Shown one piece after another: positions 21,632 to 33,954 of a stretch of DNA of 64,000 nucleotides. The position numbers and the translations under genes are program-made. Under the pieces are notes generated by a model. The model saw only the letters and a program-made list of their open reading frames with translations. It had not been told where the DNA came from and ran no database searches. The DNA comes from Mermis nigrescens (taxonomy: Eukaryota > Nematoda > Enoplea > Mermithida > Mermithidae): the NCBI GenBank assembly GCA_036768485.1, contig JAVLUZ010000271.1:5376309-5440308 (forward strand). Reading direction: 5' to 3'. Position 1 is the stretch's first letter. Each line of letters starts with the position of its first letter.

Positions 21632-22281
21632 GTTCGGAAATTGAGTTTTTACGTACGCCGGCCAATTTTGTCATCACAGGGGCGACCGGGAGTGGCAAAA
21701 CTTACTTTTTGCTTAAACTTTTGCGAGAATGGCCCTTCAAACTCAAACGAGACAAAATTATGTATTTTTATCATATATGGCAACCGCTTTTTGAGGATTT
21801 TCTAGCCGAGTTTCCCGAAATCACATTTTGCCAGGGTCTGAATTTAGATAGAATTGAAAACGAATGGGTGGTCCCGGAAACGGATAAAATCAATGTGTGT
21901 ATTGCCGACGATTTGGCCAACGCCGCTGTGAAGAATGAAAATTTCGCGAGACTTTTCACCATTTACGGTCACCATAAAAGAATTATAAACTTTTTCTTGA
22001 CTCAAAATTTATTTTTCAAAGGACCTATGGCTACTACAATTAATCGAAATACGCATTATTTTGTATTGACAAAAACGCCTCACCTGAACGTTCTCGGTGC
22101 TCTTAATCAACAATTGTATGGCAAAAAAGGGCCGTCAAAATCGGCGTATCAAAAAGCGATGCAGGAAAAACCGTATAATTATCTGCTCGTCGATGTTTTC
22201 GCTAATCGAATTCAAGATCGGCTTCGTACGAATATTTTCGCCGACGAACAACCAATGATTATATGGCGATCATGTCTATAA
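21619..22281 (+). CDS. ATP: Polinton genome-packaging ATPase (FtsK/HerA type)
   Basis: About 220 residues, intact. Walker A is ITGATGSGKTYFLLKLL near the N-terminus and Walker B is NVCIADDLAN near the middle, followed by a conserved FFLTQNLF segment (the sensor-like Gln of the A32/HerA family). This is the motor thought to pump DNA into the capsid. An ATG at 21610 is also in frame; I prefer 21619 because it gives MEEISSEIEFLRTPANFVITG, a typical start. The gene overlaps the end of the protease gene. Confidence 0.92.
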   Translation: MEEISSEIEFLRTPANFVITGATGSGKTYFLLKLLREWPFKLKRDKIMYFYHIWQPLFEDFLAEFPEITFCQGLNLDRIENEWVVPETDKINVCIADDLANAAVKNENFARLFTIYGHHKRIINFFLTQNLFFKGPMATTINRNTHYFVLTKTPHLNVLGALNQQLYGKKGPSKSAYQKAMQEKPYNYLLVDVFANRIQDRLRTNIFADEQPMIIWRSCL

Positions 22282-22284
22282 ATA
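22275..22284 (+). promoter_or_regulatory. TCTATAAATA promoter motif before the 109-residue protein
   Basis: TCTATAAATATCGATA lies in the short spacer after the ATPase, 37 bases from the TATA to the ATG at 22314. It is the clearest of the motif copies because it begins where the ATPase gene ends. Confidence 0.5.
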
Positions 22285-22313
22285 TCGATAACAAATAGAT
22301 TTATTTTTAAAAA

Positions 22314-22643
22314 ATGTCATCCAAGGCAAAGAAACAAATCGAAATCAGTGAACCGTACTTTAAACTATTAGGCGATAAAAATACTGCAAAAAGTTTACGA
22401 ATTGCGTTAATCAAGCAGGCGCCTCAAGAATTCTTTTCGGTCTTAACACAAACAGCTCGCCATTTACTAAACTCGACATTTTGCGCTCAAAATCCCGATT
22501 TTTGCAAGCAACACGAAAGTAGCTTTTATTTGTTAGCATTGCCAGAAACACGCGCGAAAGATAAACAAAAAATTTTGCAAACCGAATCTGCCGAATTTGT
22601 TTTTGAATTATTCAACTCGCTTCAAGAAGCTCTTAAAAAATGA
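22314..22643 (+). CDS. Small conserved Polinton-type protein
   Basis: 109 residues, intact, ATG after AAAA. Rich in lysine, with phrases such as YFKLLGDKNTAKSLRIALIK and FVFELFNSLQEALKK, and three cysteines in the middle. Polintons and adintovirus-like elements often carry a small protein of about this size and charge pattern with a repeating K..R..L..., but I cannot name its function. It overlaps the AT-hook gene by four bases. Confidence 0.6.
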   Translation: MSSKAKKQIEISEPYFKLLGDKNTAKSLRIALIKQAPQEFFSVLTQTARHLLNSTFCAQNPDFCKQHESSFYLLALPETRAKDKQKILQTESAEFVFELFNSLQEALKK

Positions 22644-23143
22644 TGACAAGGAAAATGTATGTCATTCCAAGCGAATTTTACGACTCGCTAATTAAAAAAT
22701 CTAAAATCACCAAAGATCCGTTAATTAAAGCGCAGGTAGATCTAGAATCGGAAAAAGAAAAAATTCTGAAAAGCAAAGATGATTCTGAACAAAAAGTTAA
22801 AGCGTACGCCGAGGCGATGCAGACGCAAGCGATTTTAGAAGAACAAAGACAACGAGCTGCGCGTGAACCTATTAGTGTAATAACCGCTCAACAAACTACT
22901 AAAAAACGGGGTAGACCAAAGAAAAAACAAACTTCTTTCGAATTTGATATCAGCGGTGAAGGAAAAATGCGTAAAAAACGAGGTAGACCAAGGAAAGAAC
23001 AGAAGGGTGGAGGAGAAGCGCCTAAAAAATTAAATTTAGACTCGGATGATGTATTTTACATGTATGAACCATTAGGCAGATCAAAGCGCGATTTAATGCA
23101 CAAAATTCTAGGCGGTAAATCACACGTACAGACCAATCGTTAA
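22640..23143 (+). CDS. AT-hook DNA-binding protein with coiled coil
   Basis: 167 residues, intact. Residues 30-75 are a charged, probably coiled-coil region (DLESEKEKILKSKDDSEQKV). Two AT-hooks follow, KKRGRPKKK and KKRGRPRKE, the motif that binds the minor groove of AT-rich DNA. The C-terminus ends with MHKILGGKSHVQTNR. It may be a DNA-condensing or transcription factor of the element; this is an inference from the motifs. Just downstream are the palindrome and TATA box of the second polymerase gene. Confidence 0.7.
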   Translation: MMTRKMYVIPSEFYDSLIKKSKITKDPLIKAQVDLESEKEKILKSKDDSEQKVKAYAEAMQTQAILEEQRQRAAREPISVITAQQTTKKRGRPKKKQTSFEFDISGEGKMRKKRGRPRKEQKGGGEAPKKLNLDSDDVFYMYEPLGRSKRDLMHKILGGKSHVQTNR

Positions 23144-23158
23144 AGCACGTTGGGCAAA

Positions 23159-23266
23159 GGACCGGGAAGTCACGTACTGGTCCTTTCATTAAATAAATAA
23201 ATCGAAGGACCGGGAAGTGAAGGACCTGAAGGCCATGAAGGACCGGGAAGTGACTTCCCGGCCCTT
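23159..23266 (+). promoter_or_regulatory. Triple GGACCGGGAAGT repeat ending in a palindrome
   Basis: GGACCGGGAAGT occurs at 23159-23170, 23207-23220 and 23240-23253 in the same direction. The last copy is followed after one base by its inverse, giving a 14-bp-arm palindrome at 23238-23266 with one mismatch. The TATA box begins five bases later. This layout suggests binding sites for a regulator of the second polymerase gene, or a hairpin in the transcript of the AT-hook gene. Confidence 0.6.
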
Positions 23267-23270
23267 CATA

Positions 23271-23280
23271 TCTATAAATA
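23271..23280 (+). promoter_or_regulatory. TCTATAAATA box of the second polymerase gene
   Basis: Same decamer as before the other genes of the block. TATA to ATG (23329) is 56 bases, enough for a start site about 30 bases downstream and a short 5' UTR. Confidence 0.6.
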
Positions 23281-23328
23281 CGAGCGACGTAAGGGTCTCG
23301 CTTTATTGTGAAAAATTTTTGTGCTACG

Positions 23329-24055
23329 ATGGCGCTTTCATTTGATACGCTCAAGCGCATTATCGATTCACGAATTTGGGTCGCCAACCAGCGGCTCATC
23401 ACCATATTGTGGAACCATATTATTGGCTACGATGCTGCTCAACGCGAGCAACTGATAACGCCCGAATTGTGGGCCACGACCATTGAAGATGGATCGCAGG
23501 TCTTGTCGGCGCCCAAAATTAACGTCGATTCGCTGCAGCTGTTGATTGATAGCGAACTTGTGGCGCAACGACAGCCGCATAACGAACTTTATTTTCAACG
23601 CGTTTTTGGGCCTGCGACTTACCCAAGCTGCGTCCCGCGACTTTGGATCGCCTGAATTTTGGGACACGATTTTTAGCAGCGATTTTGACGAGTGCCAGAT
23701 TGGTGGCGGCAATCGCCCAATTGGCGAATTTTATGATATTGGCGAAGAATCGCGTCTAAGGGTCCGAAGGTTCAATGCCGAAGCAATCGGCTACAACATC
23801 CGCTTCAACCATATCGCAGAGATCACGCGCCCGTTGATCCCAGCGATTATAAATAACATTCTCACGACGGTCCTTACAAATCGCGACGCCAGCGACCGTG
23901 TTGGTGTAGAGATCCAGCACACCAGCCTCGACACCCGCATCCTTGTTCCGTTTACCACAGTGGAGGCGATGAACGCCGACCGAGTTTTGAACGTAATCGA
24001 AAAGGTCCAGCAGTCGAAACGAGCGTTCGCGTTCCACGAGGAGATGACGTGTCCA
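23329..24055 (+). pseudogene. polB: Second Polinton polymerase B, N-terminal part only
   Basis: The ATG at 23329 opens a frame homologous to the N-terminal region of the polymerase at 7577: both share a RIW/KIWV start, TPELWATTIEDG, FGSPEFWDTIF and LDTRILVPF...NADRVLNVIE. This copy has no intron where the other has one (8109-8335). The frame shifts by one base near 23605, in a T-run and G-run, and homology stops near 24050, just after the HEEMT segment. Everything downstream (exonuclease and polymerase domains) is missing, so this is a truncated start and not a functional polymerase. It is the last gene of the intronless block. Confidence 0.8.
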
Positions 24056-25354
24056 ACTACTTCACATAATTTAATGATAAAGTACACTTCAAAAAGTGAA
24101 AAGAAAGAGCTTTCAAATGATTACTTGTTTGACTGATTTGGAAAAGTAGAAAAAATTACAATATAACTGCCATGATTTTCCTGCAATAAAAAGTGCTTTT
24201 TTATACATTATGATTTATAACTCTCAACTGCTTCAGGACAGTCAGAATTTTATTCTGTAATAAGATATAAAATTGCATGCTCTTTCCAATCAGATATGTT
24301 TTTAAGCTTGGTTTTTTGTAGTTTTTTATTTTGGCATTTTAAAAGTTAAAAGTGATTCATCTTACACTGAAAACGACATGTAACTGTGCCGGTTATAAAT
24401 CTGGACGCCCAAAGTACACTAAAAATGAAGTACGTCACAAGGATTATGCATCACAATCGGACGCTTTTTTATACTCGATACAGAGTTAGATCTAGAGGTG
24501 TAAAGTTTAAACTTCAATGTAAACAAGACGTGTTGGCAGTTTCAAATTCCACTTCATTGCAATTCTGTACAATCAATATTGAGTTATTTATACAGGTGTA
24601 AAGTACTAGCTCTTTGGCGAAAAAAACTTTATTGCATTTATTCTGTCTACAAAGTTCTCAATTATGAATTTTTAGGTCCAGACTAATGTAAGAAATGAAG
24701 GACATGTCAAGAGTTACACATTGCAGTAAGCATCTTTTTCACACTCAATATGAACTCAGTCCTGGAGGTGTCGAGTTTTAAGTCTGGGTGAATAACACGT
24801 TTTCGCGTCGTTTTGTCCATGATCTTCTTGCATTATGAATAGGAGTATGATCTCAACTCTAAAGCCTGATTTATTCTTCACGCAACAAGCGAAGCGGTGA
24901 GAAATTACCACAACAGCCACCGCAGAAATTTTGCGCAAACCCATTTACACTATGGGCTGTGACATGGCAGCTGGCGGATTATTTGCCGCTGCAATTCGAT
25001 TTACACTTCACGCGGCCGCTGCGCCAAGGACTGATTTGCAAAAGTCTAGATTTTTGCACGCTTTCCAATTTTTACTTCTGCCGCGCTCGCAAGGAGTCAA
25101 AATTGTTCTTCTTAGCTTTTTCAGCTATTTTTTTGCCACGCCACAAAAGTCAAAAAAGCCCATTGGTCTTACAAACACTACTGAAGTTTTGAGCCGAGTG
25201 TCAACGTCATATCATTTTGAATTTTAATGAGGTATCGATTTGCACAATATTCTGTGGCAGTTCGTAGGAAGTATAAACGCATTGCATGAAGCAAAGTGGC
25301 GGTGAAGTGCCACCTTGTTGCTGTTTTTTATCCATGCGGCTGAGGCAAGCTCGC
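24056..25354. other. No gene supported
   Basis: Follows the polymerase truncation. AT-rich, with the phrase GTGTAAAGT recurring (24498, 24594) that also occurs in the repeats at 33-35 kb. Frames over 60 codons exist but show no family signature. Confidence 0.4.
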
Positions 25355-25769
25355 CGAGAATAACAATAGGCCTATGGGCAAAGCTTACGGTAAAGAATGT
25401 ACAAACGGAATAGGCACAAATATGAGACACACACATATAGAATTTTAACACACGTATGATATGATAGCACACATACCGATTCAAACTCAAGTCGCATTAA
25501 GCCCAAGTGCCCATTTTCCTATCCCGAATTTTATTGAAAATATGTATGGGAAAGGAAATAAAGATATGATAATTTTTGGAGAGAAGGTGGTCCCGGGCGA
25601 CACACTATAGCGTTGCGCTTAGTGGTCGCATACGTGTGTATGGAAATTGTGCACAAAATTGTACATCTGGGCAAAACAGTCATGGGAATGTAGGTACAAT
25701 GTAGTGCAAAACAAATGGAATTTCACATTGAACCAACGTGGCAAAACAGGGTGTAGAGCAATCTCTACA
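25355..25769 (-). repeat. Truncated LTR, same family as 31887 and 37834
   Basis: The sequence from GAGAATAACAATAGGCC to TCTCTACA matches the right-hand third of the LTR at 37834-39115 closely, including the CTATGGGCAAAGCTTACGG, CCCGGGCGACACACTATAG and GTGTAGAG blocks. It lacks the other two thirds of the LTR. Confidence 0.8.
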
Positions 25770-28680
<2,911 letters not shown>

Positions 28681-28944
28681 CACACATGGGCATGGGGGGG
28701 ATCTGGGGGGGGGGTCTGGACCCCCCGAAACAAAGACCCCCCAGAAATCAAAAGGCCCCCCCCAGAAATCAATTTTTCAAAATTTTTTTCGTTTTTTTCG
28801 CAATTTTTTGATGCCAATGGATAGTGCTTGATGAGAAACGTCGAAAAATGGTGTTTTTATCGCCATATCACCATTTTTAAGGCCATTTTTTGACCTTCAA
28901 AAAATCTTGGACCCCCCAGAATTTTCTTGCTGCCCACGGTATGG
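28681..28944 (+). mobile_element. hAT-like MITE, CAYACxTGGGC family
   Basis: Starts CACACATGGGCATGGGG and ends TGCTGCCCACGGTATGG. The flanks GTTGTTGC and TTTGTTGC agree at 7 of 8 bases. It shares the family core (ATGCCAATGGATAGTGC, AAACGTCGAAAAATGGTG, CACCATTTTTAAGGCCA). Confidence 0.6.
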
Positions 28945-28966
28945 TTTGTTGCCCATCAGCTTGATA

Positions 28967-29311
28967 TCACTGCTGAACCTTGTGGACAGCTCCTTGTCCT
29001 AAAGCGTTGACGAGTTGAGCTCTGAAATCTTCAGTGTATGCACAAGCGGCATATTTGGCTGCCTGGCTCACAAGTGAATCTCGGCTTTGAGCAAATATTT
29101 GCGCTTGTCGCTGATTCAGCGACAGTGACGCACATTCTTGAGTTTCCTCGTGATATTCGTCCACAACTTCTAAATCTTTGAAAAATCTTTCATGGACAGC
29201 TTGAGCAAATTCATCTTCCAATTTTTGGATATGATCGCTTTTCTCTTTTGTTTTGCCTTCAGGCACAATCGAATATTTGTAACTGCAAGTCAGCTGGTCT
29301 TGCATCATCAT
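28967..29311 (-). other. Open frame of the retroelement remnant, unrecognised
   Basis: 114 codons on the minus strand, charged and helical in character (EKSDHIQKLEDEFAQAVHER). It lies downstream of the retropepsin on the same strand. No motif recognised. Confidence 0.25.
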
Positions 29312-29758
29312 TTCTCCTTTAGCTGTGATTGCTGGCTGAGATGTTTGCGCCAGTTTGGCTACATCTGCAATTGGACATTAGGAAGCTTTATTGACAACTT
29401 CGAAAACTTCCTCATCATAGTTGAGGGCTTTTCCTCATTTTTGTAGACTTTATTAGGATATTTTGGCTCTGTACCTGGCCGTGAGACGGAAGTTGGCACA
29501 CTTGTGCACTGATCATTGTTGGTTGACGGAGGTGCAGAGACAAAAGAGAGTTTGAGACAAAGATGCAGTCGATTCTTGCGACGCTTCTGGTGCTAACGTG
29601 AAAGCTGGTTGCACCATTTTGATATCTGATTTGTTATCATCTTCCTCATATTCCGCTGCGCTTTCATCAAAGCTAGAGTTAGAATGTCCACAATCGCGTT
29701 TTCCTTTTTGAATTCTTCAACCTTTTCTTTCTTTTCTGTTCCGCAATATCTCTGCGTT

Positions 29759-30590
29759 TTATTCTCTTGGCGAGCTCTGCTTTAGATTCAGCAGGCATTG
29801 AGCCGGCTTGAGCCAATGGGTGACATAAATCGCGCGAACCTGCTGTTGCTGATGGTCATTTGTTGCCGAGCCATTTAAGGCTCTGTTGATCGACGCAAAA
29901 AGTTTGGACGCTCTCTTGTCCGATAGGGCAAAATGAGACACAATTTCAGCCTCAGTCGTTAAAGAACCGATCAATTCTCTGATATTGATGGTGATAGGTG
30001 ATTTAGGCGTATTACAGACATGAAGTGGAAAAACAGGAACTGATGTGTTGATAATTGCTGGTGCAACAAACAATGATTTGCTTAGCGTGTAAATCATTAT
30101 CAGTTCGAAAAGAGCAATTTCAGCATTGAATTGACCACAACAAACAAATCCGGGCGTCACAACTTCATGGCGCGGTTGAATGACAATTGATTCGATAACA
30201 GTTACGCGAGCACAAACTGGGCATGCAATTTGCGTATCAGGGTTTACGCGTAAATGTTTTTTGTCATTTGCGGATAGTAATTCGACACAAAAGCCATTGG
30301 CAAAAGCACAATCTTTGACTGTGTTGACAAGAAGTAAGGCTTGTTTGCAAAAGTCGAAACCTAGAAGCAAAATTTCTGGTAAATCATGACAACAGCCGGA
30401 GTAGTTAGTTCTGCGCCTGTGATTTGCATGATATAGGTAAAACGCACAGTTGCTGTCATTTTCCTATTCCGTGATCAACATGCGCTGCTTGCTTTGGTGG
30501 CAATTTGAAACCTAAGCGCAGAAAAGCGCTTGTGGTCATCATTGTAACTTGCGATCCTGTGTCAATTAATGCAAGGACCTTTATTCCGTT
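29759..30590 (-). pseudogene. Retroelement aspartic protease (retropepsin) remnant
   Basis: At the right end, read on the minus strand, VLALIDTGSQVTMM gives the catalytic DTG motif (about 30550-30578). About 70 residues further, in another frame, comes EILLLGFDFCKQ, the LLG.DF motif that closes the retropepsin fold. Unrecognised sequence follows to 29759. Frame changes between the two motifs break the protein. The upstream part is cut at 30593 by a TIR element. No reverse transcriptase follows where one would be expected, so the element is internally deleted. The superfamily (Ty3-like or BEL-like) cannot be decided. Confidence 0.6.
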
Positions 30591-30592
30591 AA

Positions 30593-31353
30593 CTAGCAAA
30601 GAAAAATGCTCCGATGGAACAAAAAAGATGAATATACTTGGAATTGTGGATTATTAAGGATGTAAAAGGAGGGGACTAGGAAAAATCTACCTAAAGTCGC
30701 AAAATCTGCTAAAAATCAGACTTTCTCTAAGCAACGCAAAAAATTGATGTATATTCTGCGGCCTCTAAAAAAGTGTCTTTCTTAAATAATGTTCGAAGTT
30801 TCAGATGAGAGTGTACGAAATCTATCAAGGTTACTTTTTTAAATTGCTGGCACCTGATTGATAGAAAACTAAGAGGTATTGTATTTAAAGTTGTTTTATT
30901 TTGTTATGAGCATTATAGCAAGCAAAGCAGGGGCCGATTGATTAGTGCACACAATCGTCTCGGACATGCTAGTGTATCTACATTTAGTCTGTTTCAAGTC
31001 AACTTACGCGTTTCCAACTGTTTTAAACCAACCATGTCTCCAATTGTCTTCAATGTTTGCTATTTCATTCAATTGGCTTAGAAGACTGTTAGTTTACTCA
31101 ATATCATTTCCCATAGCTACTGCATAGCTAACGTGCTGCTTTTTCAATCATTTTTATGGTTAAATATTTATTTTAATCCGTTGGCCGCAGAATATACATC
31201 GATTTTTTGCGTTGCTTAGAGAAAGTCTGATTTTTAGCAGATTTTGCGACTTTAGGTAGATTTTTCCTAGTCCCCTCCTTTTACATCCTTAATAATCCAC
31301 AATTCCAAGTATATTCATCTTTTTTGTTCCATCGGAGCATTTTTCTTTGCTAG
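30593..31353. mobile_element. Non-autonomous element with long terminal inverted repeats
   Basis: The left 170 bases (from CTAGCAAAGAAAAATGCTCC) are repeated inverted at the right (ending GGAGCATTTTTCTTTGCTAG) almost without change. Each end has TA next to GCAAAG, which fits a TA target duplication as in Tc1/mariner elements. The centre has no coding frame of note. It is inserted in the retropepsin remnant. Diverged single ends of the same family lie at about 39705-39870 and 47464-47570. Confidence 0.75.
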
Positions 31354-31886
31354 TACCCCACTTTTAATTAGTATGATTTGAGTACATCAGTCAGTAAACA
31401 CATACAGTAACATGCCATTATGACAGCAGTCCAAGAACACGGAAAACAATACTGTTCTTAACATCAGCATTATCCTTTTCAAACAAGACAACCTTACATT
31501 ATTTTAACAGATCAAAGTTTTTCAGCATTAACTTTACGCAAATATCAAGTGTAAGGAACACTAACGCTCAGATTTGGGAGTAAAATAAATTTGTAGTATA
31601 AACCACATTTTAGCAACATATGATTAGTGCAAACTTCACACAACTACTAGGTGTAGAGAAAACTAATAGTCAGATTCTCAATTCTGATTTTACGTAGAAC
31701 ATTTTGAAAAAAATTAAGCTTCCGCAAGGCTCTAGAACAAGAGTTCAGTTAATAGGCAGTGTAAACTTTACACAACCACAGAGTTTAAAGAAAATTTCAG
31801 TCGGATTCGTAATTCTGATATTACGATCAACATTTATGAAAAAATTAAGTCTCCACAATGGCCCAAGGACAAATAAATATCAGATG
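31354..31886. other. No gene supported
   Basis: AT-rich, between the TIR element and the LTR. Contains several copies of a phrase like GTGTAAACTTTACACAAC. Confidence 0.35.
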
Positions 31887-33130
31887 TGTTAACGTAGACT
31901 CAAGCTACGTTCACTTCGCTTACTTAACCCGAATCTCAAGCTTATGCGCTCACACGGGGGTTCTCGCCCTTTTTAGGAGGTCGATCACCAGCCGGCGATT
32001 CGGGGGTAAGCGGCCCGGCCTATTCAAGGTAGCCCGTCCCTCTACGCACGCACCTAGTGAAACTTACTTACTTAACCCCTTTGAGATTAAGTACCTAATT
32101 AAAGTAAGTTCCCCGGAAACCTAATTGAGGGCTCAAAAAGATTATTATTTAACTTGTTTTGGACCGAATTCCGGTGCTTGAAAATATTAAGGGTTCCTAA
32201 GTCTAGTGTAGCACAAGGACAGAATTCAACAGCACGGAAATTCAACCGAGCCCAGCATCGTTAATTAAATAATTAATTTTTACAATATTTTTTGGACAGA
32301 AAAATTATGAAGCAATTAAAAAGCGACAACATGGAGGATACATGCTGCTGACCGTCGTGTTACGCTAATCGGGTAAAATCAAACAATGTAATTAAACAGG
32401 GGCACAAAGCCCTGCCAAAGGCATACAACAACTGATGCCAATTGGCACAAACACGAATGATTAAAAACAAAGCGTACGGCGAAAAGAAGCGTGCACACTA
32501 CGCAGGAAACCTAACAGACGAGTTCTGCAGCCAAGCAGATAAAAAGGCAAGTACGGAGTCTGCTCACGTACGGCGACGAAAAGAAAAAAGATACGCTCAG
32601 CGCGGAAGCTGGCGGAGAGGCTCTCAGGCTCAAAAACTAATTGTAAAATGTTAAATCTTAAAGTGCCATCAAAACTGCGCTCGAAAAACTAATTGTAAAA
32701 TGTAAAATCTTAAAGTGCCGTCAAAACTGCGCTCGCACGCAGTTTTAACTGACGCGGAAAAAGAGGCGTAACAACACGAACCAAGAGATATGAAAAGGAT
32801 CTATGAATACGACTTTAGGCCTATGGGCAAAAGCTTACGGTAAAGGTATGTACAAACGAGACAGGCACAAATATGAGACACACACATATGATCTTTTAAC
32901 ACTCGTAAGATATGATAACACACATACCAATTCGTACTCTAAGTCGCATTAAGCCCGAGTGCACATTTTCCTATCCCGGATTTTGATTTAAAATATGTGT
33001 GGGAAAAGAATGAAAAATATGATAATTTTTAGGGGAAGGTGGTCCCGGGCGACTCGCTTAAGCATTGTGCTTAACGGTCGTGTACGTGCGTATGGAAATT
33101 GAGCACAAGAATGTACATCTGGGGCAACCA
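31887..33130 (-). repeat. 3' LTR, about 100 bases truncated at its inner end
   Basis: Matches the other LTR along its length, with small indels. Identity stops near 33130 at CATCTGGGGCAACC, where the 37834 copy continues to TCTCTACA. Confidence 0.8.
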
Positions 33131-33208
33131 ATTGGTTTTTTTTCATCTGTTTCATAAAAAACCCAAACCGATTTTTTTCCCAAAAAATTTTTTCAGTGTA
33201 AAGTTTAC

Positions 33209-33582
33209 AAACATAAGTTTGGCACATACAAACGTACTACAATCAAAGGACTACAAACTGGCCCAAACCGAATTTATTTACACTCCACTTTCTCTGTTCA
33301 GAAGTCGGGAGAGGTTGAATAGGATAAAAATAAAGTACTTTCTTAGGGGTGGCGAACAAAAATATGAAGTGAAGAAGTCGGGAGAGGTCGAATAGGATAA
33401 AAATAAAGTACTTTTCAAGGGGTGGCGAACAAAAATATGGATTAACACGTATTTTTCACTGTCCACCACATTGTAAACTTTAAAAATCTGAACCGAACGC
33501 CCTATTGAGTGTAAATAAATTCGGTTTGGGCCAGTTTGTAGCCCTTCGATTGTAGTACGTTTGTATAAGCCAAACTTATGTT
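33209..33582. repeat. Fold-back: 75-bp inverted arms
   Basis: The arm 33209-33285 (ACATAAGTTTGGCACATACA ... TTTATTTACACTC) recurs inverted at 33507-33582 with few mismatches. The 220-bp loop carries a tandem duplication of about 76 bp (33300-33375 and 33376-33450). Confidence 0.75.
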
Positions 33583-33954
33583 CCGCAAAATATTTGATAT
33601 GATTTACCGATTAAATACGAAAAAACCTGTCTTTTTCGCTTATTTTACACCTCAGATTTCGAACTCTACACCCCATAAACAACTCAATATTGCGTTTTTT
33701 TGAACGCGGTTTGCTTCGACGTGTAGCTCTTAAGAGTTACTTTATTTTTATTTATTAAAATTATCTTAACTCATAACCGAAAAAGTTGGCAGAGAAATCT
33801 TGGACAAAAGCTGTTTTTTTACTCATCCACTAGAGTGTAAAGTTTAAACCCCTGGTACTGTGTATTGATTGTAGAAAAGTTTGAAGGTCAGATTCGTTAT
33901 TCTGACCTCACAGAGAACATTTTAAAAAAAATTCATCATCCACGACGTTCTGGG

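Larger units (their letters stand above)
17570..24055 (+). mobile_element. Polinton/Maverick element, intronless gene block, incomplete
   Basis: Nine same-strand genes lie almost without gaps: integrase, minor capsid, basic protein, major capsid, protease, ATPase, small conserved protein, AT-hook protein and the start of a polymerase. This is the diagnostic Polinton set. The left end is lost in the LINE and the right end is cut inside the polymerase near 24050. Terminal inverted repeats and target duplications were not found, so the element limits are those of the genes. Unlike the polymerase at 7561-13865, no gene here has an intron. Confidence 0.9.

Noticed and set aside
23159..23253. CRISPR-like array (three GGACCGGGAAGT copies)
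   Set aside because: Only three short copies with unequal spacing in a eukaryotic element; a regulatory repeat is more likely.
7561..24055. One single Polinton covering both polymerase regions
   Set aside because: The two polymerase starts are homologous but differ strongly and differ in introns, so they come from different lineages.
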